Source of the DNA: Methylotenera sp.
GTDB lineage: Bacteria; Pseudomonadota; Gammaproteobacteria; Burkholderiales; Methylophilaceae
Length of the DNA stretch: 38,144 nucleotides
Assembly: GCA_023259635.1 (NCBI GenBank)
Contig: JALRGX010000154.1
Span: forward strand, 1-38,144
Direction of reading: 5' to 3'
Positions within the stretch are counted from its first letter, which is position 1. Each line of letters starts with the position of its first letter. A model generated the notes under the pieces. That model worked only from the letters and a program-made list of their open reading frames with translations. It searched no databases and was not told the origin of the DNA. The translations under genes were made by a program, and so were the position numbers. Below are positions 33,545 to 38,144 of this stretch, piece after piece.

Positions 33545-33574
33545 TTTATATCAAGCCTATAAAGGCCGTGTCAA
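33545..33574 (-). promoter_or_regulatory. Sigma-70 promoter of hupB
   Basis: On the minus strand TTGACA (33574-33569) is a consensus -35, followed by an 18-base spacer and TATAAA (33550-33545). The predicted leader is about 65 bases. The promoter overlaps the lon 3' palindrome. Confidence 0.7.
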
Positions 33575-33586
33575 GCCTTTATAGGC
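33555..33586 (-). terminator. 12-bp palindrome after lon, overlapping the hupB promoter
   Basis: GCCTATAAAGGC (33555-33566) and GCCTTTATAGGC (33575-33586) are exact inverted repeats with an 8-base loop, just past the lon stop. No T-run follows, so it may be a factor-assisted terminator or 3' stabiliser; it also spans the hupB -35 and could bind a regulator. Confidence 0.6.
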
Positions 33587-33606
33587 GGTTATCACCACTT
33601 ATTTTT

Positions 33607-36066
33607 TCAGTGTTTTATGGCGTCTAAAGTTACCAACGGAGTTTCTGTAGAATTATCAGCAAGTTGAACCTCTTTTGCAGGATTCCCATTAACATCAGCC
33701 TGTTCCGGCAAAGGCACCGGTGCTGAAGCCAATGCCAATGCCAATACATCATCAATCCATTTTACAGGGTGAATATCCAGGTGATTTTTGATATTCTCTG
33801 GCACATCAGCTAAATCTTTGACGTTTTGCTGTGGGATTAATACGGTTTTAATACCGCCCCTATGTGCAGCCAATAACTTCTCCTTCAAACCACCAATAGG
33901 TAACACCTCCCCTCTTAGGGTAATTTCACCGGTCATCGCCACATCTGCACGCACAGGGATACCAGTCAGAATAGAGACTAAAGCCGTAGTAATGGCGATA
34001 CCCGCGCTCGGACCATCTTTAGGTGTAGCGCCTTCAGGGAAGTGAATATGAATGTCATTCTCTTCATAAAAGTTATTAGCTATACCTAAACGCTGCGCAC
34101 GGCTTCTAACTACACTCATGGCTGCCTGAGTTGATTCTTTCATGACATCACCAAGCTTACCGGTAGTGGTAGTTTTTCCCTTGCCCGGTAGCAATACCGC
34201 TTCAATCGTTAACAATTCGCCACCGACCGATGTCCAGGCTAGACCAGTTACCTGACCAACCTGGTTTTCTTTTGCAGCCACACCAAAATCGTAGCGCTGT
34301 ACACCAAGATATTTTTCTAAATTTTTTGGTGTTACACTGATCTTTTTAGTTGCATCAGTACCTTTTTTCGCTTTGGCAGTAAGCAGTTCTTTAACAACCT
34401 TCCTGCAAACCTTGGCAACTTCTTGCTCCAGTCTGCGAACACCAGCCTCACGAGTGTAGTAACGAACAATATCGCGAACCGCAGCCTCGGAGACATGCAG
34501 CTCAGCATCTTTCAGACCATGCGATTTAAGCTGTTTTGGCAGCAAGTAACGCATTGCAATATTCACTTTTTCGTCTTCGGTGTAACCTGAAAGATTAATG
34601 ATTTCCATACGATCCAATAAAGGCGCAGGAATATTCATTGAGTTGGCGGTAGCCACAAACATCACATCAGACAAGTCATACTCGACCTCAACATAGTGGT
34701 CAACAAAAGTATGGTTTTGTTCTGGATCCAACACCTCCAGCAATGCAGATGAAGGATCTCCTCTAAAGTCCTGGCCTAATTTATCTACCTCATCCAGCAA
34801 GAACAGTGGGTTTTTAACGCCTACTTTAGTCATGCTCTGCAATATCTTGCCTGGCATCGAACCAATATAAGTACGTCTATGGCCGCGAATTTCAGACTCA
34901 TCACGCACACCACCTAGCGCCATACGCACAAATTTACGGTTCACCGCCTTTGCAATACTTTGGCCGAGTGAAGTTTTACCTACACCAGGAGGCCCAACTA
35001 GGCACAATATTGGCGCTTTAATTTTATCAACGCGCTGCTGCACCGCCAGGTACTCGACAATACGCTCTTTAACTTTATCCAGGCCGTAATGATCATCATC
35101 AAGAACTGATTCTGCTTTAGCTAGGTTCTTACTGATTCTGGTTTTTTTATTCCAAGGCAGGCTAATCAGGGTGTCGATATAATTACGCACTACTGAAGCC
35201 TCGGCTGACATTGGTGACATCAACTTTAATTTCTTCAGTTCACTAGTCACTTTTGCCTGCGCATCTTTAGGCAACTTGGCAGCTTCGATACGCTTTTCAA
35301 GCTCGTCCATCTCGGCATTTTCATCATGCTCACCCAGCTCTTTCTGAATCGCTTTTACTTGCTCATTCAGATAATACTCGCGCTGTGTTTTCTCCATTTG
35401 GCGCTTTACACGGCCACGGATGCGTTTTTCAACCTGCAGAATATCAATCTCGCCTTCCATCAAGCGTAACAGGTGTTCCAAACGTGTAGCAACATCGAAC
35501 ATTTCAAGGATTTTCTGCTTTTCTTCAAGTTTAAGCGTCAGGTGCGCTGCAATAGTATCTGCCAAGCGCCCTGCTTCATCAATCGTAGCCAGCGAAGTCA
35601 GAATTTCAGGTGGAATTTTCTTGTTTAACTTAACATACTGATCAAATTGCGCGAATACAGTACGCATTAATGCCTGTATTTCCACGTCCGTCTCGGACTC
35701 TGCAATAAGTTCAGGGCGCGCAGCAAAGCACTCTTCTGTCTCGGTAAACTCACTGATTTTCGAGCGCTGCACACCCTCAACCAGCACTTTAACTGTGCCA
35801 TCTGGCAACTTAAGCATTTGCAGTACTGTTGCTATCGTACCGACTTCATGCAAATCACTCGCCTCAGGATCGTCTTTGCTGGCGGACTTCTGCGCAACCA
35901 ATAAAATCTGCTTATTGCCTTCAGACGCAAGTTCAAGCGCCTTGACAGACTTTGTACGTCCGACAAAGAGGGGAATTACCAGGTGCGGATATACAACGAC
36001 ATCGCGCAGAGGCAAAAGCGGTAATAAACCGCTGTCTGGACTATATGAAGGTAATAATTGTGCCAT
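33607..36066 (-). CDS. lon: ATP-dependent protease Lon
   Basis: An 819-residue AAA+ serine protease that degrades misfolded and regulatory proteins. The N-terminal LON substrate domain starts [20 protein letters not shown], then a coiled-coil region (about 180-310). Walker A is GPPGVGKTS, and Walker B and the sensor motifs are [12 protein letters not shown] and [11 protein letters not shown]. The protease domain has catalytic Ser687 in [10 protein letters not shown] and Lys about 43 residues on in [14 protein letters not shown] 30-residue polar tail follows. GGAAG precedes the ATG. A near-consensus sigma-32 promoter lies about 55 bases upstream. It is between clpX and hupB. Confidence 0.98.
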   Translation of the reverse strand: MAQLLPSYSPDSGLLPLLPLRDVVVYPHLVIPLFVGRTKSVKALELASEGNKQILLVAQKSASKDDPEASDLHEVGTIATVLQMLKLPDGTVKVLVEGVQRSKISEFTETEECFAARPELIAESETDVEIQALMRTVFAQFDQYVKLNKKIPPEILTSLATIDEAGRLADTIAAHLTLKLEEKQKILEMFDVATRLEHLLRLMEGEIDILQVEKRIRGRVKRQMEKTQREYYLNEQVKAIQKELGEHDENAEMDELEKRIEAAKLPKDAQAKVTSELKKLKLMSPMSAEASVVRNYIDTLISLPWNKKTRISKNLAKAESVLDDDHYGLDKVKERIVEYLAVQQRVDKIKAPILCLVGPPGVGKTSLGQSIAKAVNRKFVRMALGGVRDESEIRGHRRTYIGSMPGKILQSMTKVGVKNPLFLLDEVDKLGQDFRGDPSSALLEVLDPEQNHTFVDHYVEVEYDLSDVMFVATANSMNIPAPLLDRMEIINLSGYTEDEKVNIAMRYLLPKQLKSHGLKDAELHVSEAAVRDIVRYYTREAGVRRLEQEVAKVCRKVVKELLTAKAKKGTDATKKISVTPKNLEKYLGVQRYDFGVAAKENQVGQVTGLAWTSVGGELLTIEAVLLPGKGKTTTTGKLGDVMKESTQAAMSVVRSRAQRLGIANNFYEENDIHIHFPEGATPKDGPSAGIAITTALVSILTGIPVRADVAMTGEITLRGEVLPIGGLKEKLLAAHRGGIKTVLIPQQNVKDLADVPENIKNHLDIHPVKWIDDVLALALASAPVPLPEQADVNGNPAKEVQLADNSTETPLVTLDAIKH

Positions 36067-36123
36067 GTGTAGACTTCCAAAATTAAGCTATGAAATAAGC
36101 AAAAAACGCCTATATAGCTGTTG

Positions 36124-36149
36124 ATGGGGTTAATTCTTATGAGTTCAAG
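36124..36149 (-). promoter_or_regulatory. Sigma-32 heat-shock promoter of lon
   Basis: On the minus strand CTTGAA (36149-36144), a 14-base spacer and CCCCAT (36129-36124) match the heat-shock consensus CTTGAA-N13-15-CCCCAT. The predicted start point lies about 50 bases before the lon ATG, matching heat-shock control of lon in other proteobacteria. Confidence 0.85.
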
Positions 36150-36266
36150 TGCTAATCAGTATTTAAGCACTAATTTTGTTACTCAAAACTAATTATATAC
36201 AAGAAATTTAACGACACTCGTTAAATATAGACAGGAAAACCAGATATTTTGAGGCAGGGGTTCGCC

Positions 36267-36305
36267 ATGTAATCCCAGCTAATGAAACCATAACCGGGAT
36301 TACAT
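36267..36305 (-). terminator. Hairpin downstream of clpX
   Basis: ATGTAATCCC (36267-36276) and GGGATTACAT (36296-36305) are perfect inverted repeats with a 19-base loop, 22 bases past the clpX stop. No strong T-run, so termination is only probable. The rest of the 261-base lon-clpX gap holds the lon heat-shock promoter and no gene. Confidence 0.5.
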
Positions 36306-36327
36306 ACCGAATATTTAATGAATTAAG

Positions 36328-37608
36328 TTAACTAGCAACTTCTTCCGCTACTTTATCCTCATAAATCAGGATAGGCTGAGTATCACCGCGGATAACACCG
36401 TCATCAACAACAACTTTACTTAAGTTTTTCAAAGATGGCAGCTCATACATGATCTCAAGCAAGGCATGCTCCATGATTGAGCGTAAACCACGCGCACCGG
36501 TTTTGCGTTCCAAGGCTTTTTTTGCAATCAGCAATAAAGCTGACTCCCTGAACTCAAGATCAACGCCTTCCATTTTGAAAAGCTTGATATATTGCTTGGT
36601 AAGCGCGTTCTTAGGTTCAGTAAGAATTGTCACCAGAGCTGCTTCATCCAATGACTCCAGGGTTGCCACGACAGGTAAGCGACCGATAAACTCAGGGATC
36701 AGGCCAAACTTGATGAGATCCTCAGGCTCAACCTCTCTTAATACGGTCCCAACTTCGCGGGAATCCACCTTACTTTTAACTTCAGCACCGAAACCAATAC
36801 CACCCTTTTCTGAACGCAGGCGTATTACTTTCTCCAAACCATCAAAGGCACCGCCACAGATAAACAGGATATTGGTCGTATCAAGCTGCACAAACTCCTG
36901 GTTAGGGTGCTTACGGCCCCCTTGTGGCGGAATTGACGCTACTGTACCTTCGATTAGTTTAAGCAAGGCCTGCTGAACACCTTCGCCTGACACATCTCGT
37001 GTAATTGATGGGTTGTCCGATTTACGTGATATCTTGTCAACTTCATCAATGTAAACAATACCGCGCTGCGCTTTTTCTATATCGTAATCACATTTCTGCA
37101 GCAGTTTTTGCATAATGTTCTCAACATCTTCGCCCACATATCCAGCCTCGGTTAATGTCGTAGCATCAGCCATTACAAATGGCACATCAAGCAGCCTTGC
37201 CAGAGTTTGTGCCAGTAACGTTTTGCCTGAGCCAGTTGGACCAATCAGCAAAATATTACTCTTTGCGATTTCAACTTCGTCCTTTTGGCCACCATTAGAG
37301 AGATTGTTATGTCCCAGACGCTTGTAGTGGTTATATACGGCTACAGCAAGATTTTTCTTGGCCTGAGTTTGGCCAATAACGTATTGATCAAGTATTTTGC
37401 AGATTTCCTGCGGTGTAGGCAGGTTCTCTTCAGCAGTTGTCAATCCGTCGGAGTTTTGCACTTCTTCCCTAATAATGTCATTGCACAAATCAACACATTC
37501 ATTACAGATAAATACAGAAGGTCCAGCGATCAGCTTTTTAACTTCATGTTGGCTTTTGCCACAGAAAGAGCAATAAAGTAATTTATCGTCGTCGGCTTTA
37601 GTGGCCAT
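36328..37608 (-). CDS. clpX: ClpX, ATPase subunit of the ClpXP protease
   Basis: A 426-residue AAA+ unfoldase that feeds substrates to ClpP. The N-terminal zinc-binding domain has Cys pairs in [10 protein letters not shown] and [11 protein letters not shown]. Walker A is [13 protein letters not shown] and Walker [11 protein letters not shown]. The pore loop is GYVGED, the ClpP-docking IGF loop appears as [13 protein letters not shown], and [13 protein letters not shown] is sensor 2. AGGA precedes the ATG. It follows clpP by 101 bases on the same strand, as in most proteobacteria. Confidence 0.98.
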   Translation of the reverse strand: MATKADDDKLLYCSFCGKSQHEVKKLIAGPSVFICNECVDLCNDIIREEVQNSDGLTTAEENLPTPQEICKILDQYVIGQTQAKKNLAVAVYNHYKRLGHNNLSNGGQKDEVEIAKSNILLIGPTGSGKTLLAQTLARLLDVPFVMADATTLTEAGYVGEDVENIMQKLLQKCDYDIEKAQRGIVYIDEVDKISRKSDNPSITRDVSGEGVQQALLKLIEGTVASIPPQGGRKHPNQEFVQLDTTNILFICGGAFDGLEKVIRLRSEKGGIGFGAEVKSKVDSREVGTVLREVEPEDLIKFGLIPEFIGRLPVVATLESLDEAALVTILTEPKNALTKQYIKLFKMEGVDLEFRESALLLIAKKALERKTGARGLRSIMEHALLEIMYELPSLKNLSKVVVDDGVIRGDTQPILIYEDKVAEEVAS

Positions 37609-37639
37609 GGGTTTAGTCCTATTAATGTTTTGCGTTGGA

Positions 37640-37658
37640 AACCTGGCTTAGCCAGGTT
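37640..37658 (-). other. 8-bp hairpin in the clpP-clpX gap
   Basis: AACCTGGC, loop TTA, GCCAGGTT. With no T-run on the minus side it is not a typical terminator; it may partly uncouple or stabilise the clpP-clpX transcript. Confidence 0.4.
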
Positions 37659-37709
37659 CCTTACAAATTTGATGTAATTACTATACTATTAATATAGTGA
37701 ATTATGCAA

Positions 37710-38144
37710 TTATGCAGCTTCGGAGCGATTGCCGATAACTTTATCAATCATGCCATACTCTACCGATTGTTCAGCACTCATGAAGTTATCACGCTCGGTA
37801 TCACGGTCAATCTCTGCAGCTGTCCTGCCAGTATGATAAGCCAGGATATCATTTAATTTTGAACGCAAGTAGAGAATTTCTTTTGCGTGAATTTCGATGT
37901 CAGTAGACTGGCCTTGAAAGCCGCCAGAGGGCTGATGAATCATAACGCGTGAGTTAGGCAAGCTGAAACGCTTACCTTTAGCACCGGCAGCCAACAAGAA
38001 GGCACCCATACTGGCTGCCTGGCCAATACAAAGGGTACTGACATCCGGCTTAATGAATTGCATGGTGTCATAAATTGACATGCCTGCAGTTACTGAGCCA
38101 CCTGGTGAATTAATGTACAAATAAATATCTTTGTCAGGATTTTC
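37710..38144 (-). CDS. clpP: ClpP, ATP-dependent protease proteolytic subunit (N-terminus cut off)
   Basis: The C-terminal 144 residues of ClpP, running to the window edge; roughly the first 60-65 residues are missing. The frame stays open to the end with [18 protein letters not shown]. The catalytic triad is visible: Ser in [14 protein letters not shown], His in [10 protein letters not shown], Asp in [12 protein letters not shown]. The C-terminus is short and ends NRSEAA. ClpP forms a double heptamer that degrades substrates unfolded by ClpX, encoded just downstream. Starting the gene at the internal TTG near 38120 would be wrong. Confidence 0.97.
   Translation of the reverse strand, partial: ENPDKDIYLYINSPGGSVTAGMSIYDTMQFIKPDVSTLCIGQAASMGAFLLAAGAKGKRFSLPNSRVMIHQPSGGFQGQSTDIEIHAKEILYLRSKLNDILAYHTGRTAAEIDRDTERDNFMSAEQSVEYGMIDKVIGNRSEAA

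Overview
The window looks like the chromosome of a low-to-mid GC betaproteobacterium, most likely of the family Methylophilaceae (Methylotenera/Methylophilus type). This rests on protein sequence style, on the complete pilGHIJ-chpA cluster, and on the betaproteobacterial order clpP-clpX-lon-hupB-tRNA-Val-tRNA-Asp-ppiD. The taxonomic call is inference; no marker gene such as 16S rRNA is present. It is mostly core genome: I see no phage, integrase, transposase, CRISPR array or secondary-metabolite locus.

Layout. 1-480 (minus): the start of a bactofilin and the C-terminal part of a DUF6776 protein, joined inside a reading frame to a truncated accA. This looks like a chimeric junction, since accA is normally essential. 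1086-1189: a 104-base nested palindrome. 1192-4674 (minus): dnaE. 4916-5658 (plus): a tiny DUF3012 lipoprotein and a family-6 hypoxanthine-DNA glycosylase. 5844-14416 (minus): the type IV pilus chemosensory system pilG-pilH-pilI-pilJ-chpA, with a stand-alone FIST sensor protein divergent from it (14708-15856). 16008-16511: tpx thiol peroxidase. 16557-20874 (minus): a compact operon of an RNB ribonuclease, an aminopropyltransferase-like protein, the RlmL rRNA methyltransferase and a MazG-type nucleotide pyrophosphatase. 20966-22566 (plus): a COG0523 metal-chaperone GTPase and a zinc guanine deaminase. 22598-24249: a methyltransferase divergent from gloB. 24358-29855 (plus): a short leader ORF overlapping mltD, then a peptide-type ABC importer (binding protein and two permeases, no ATPases). 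29907-30692: fabI. 30789-38144 (minus): a proteostasis block of ppiD, two tRNAs, hupB, lon, clpX and partial clpP.

How it works together. PilG/PilH (response regulators), PilI (CheW-like adaptor), PilJ (receptor) and ChpA (hybrid kinase) form one surface-sensing and twitching pathway. The Clp and Lon proteases plus PpiD cover cytoplasmic and envelope protein quality control, and lon carries a near-consensus heat-shock (sigma-32) promoter. Regulatory DNA worth reading includes that promoter, a hupB promoter embedded in the lon terminator palindrome, a 9-bp stem flanking tRNA-Val just downstream of hupB, and a 21-codon leader ORF that overlaps the mltD start as ATGA and carries the only good Shine-Dalgarno there. 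Several clear intrinsic terminators delimit the units. No gene-free stretch exceeds 300 bases.
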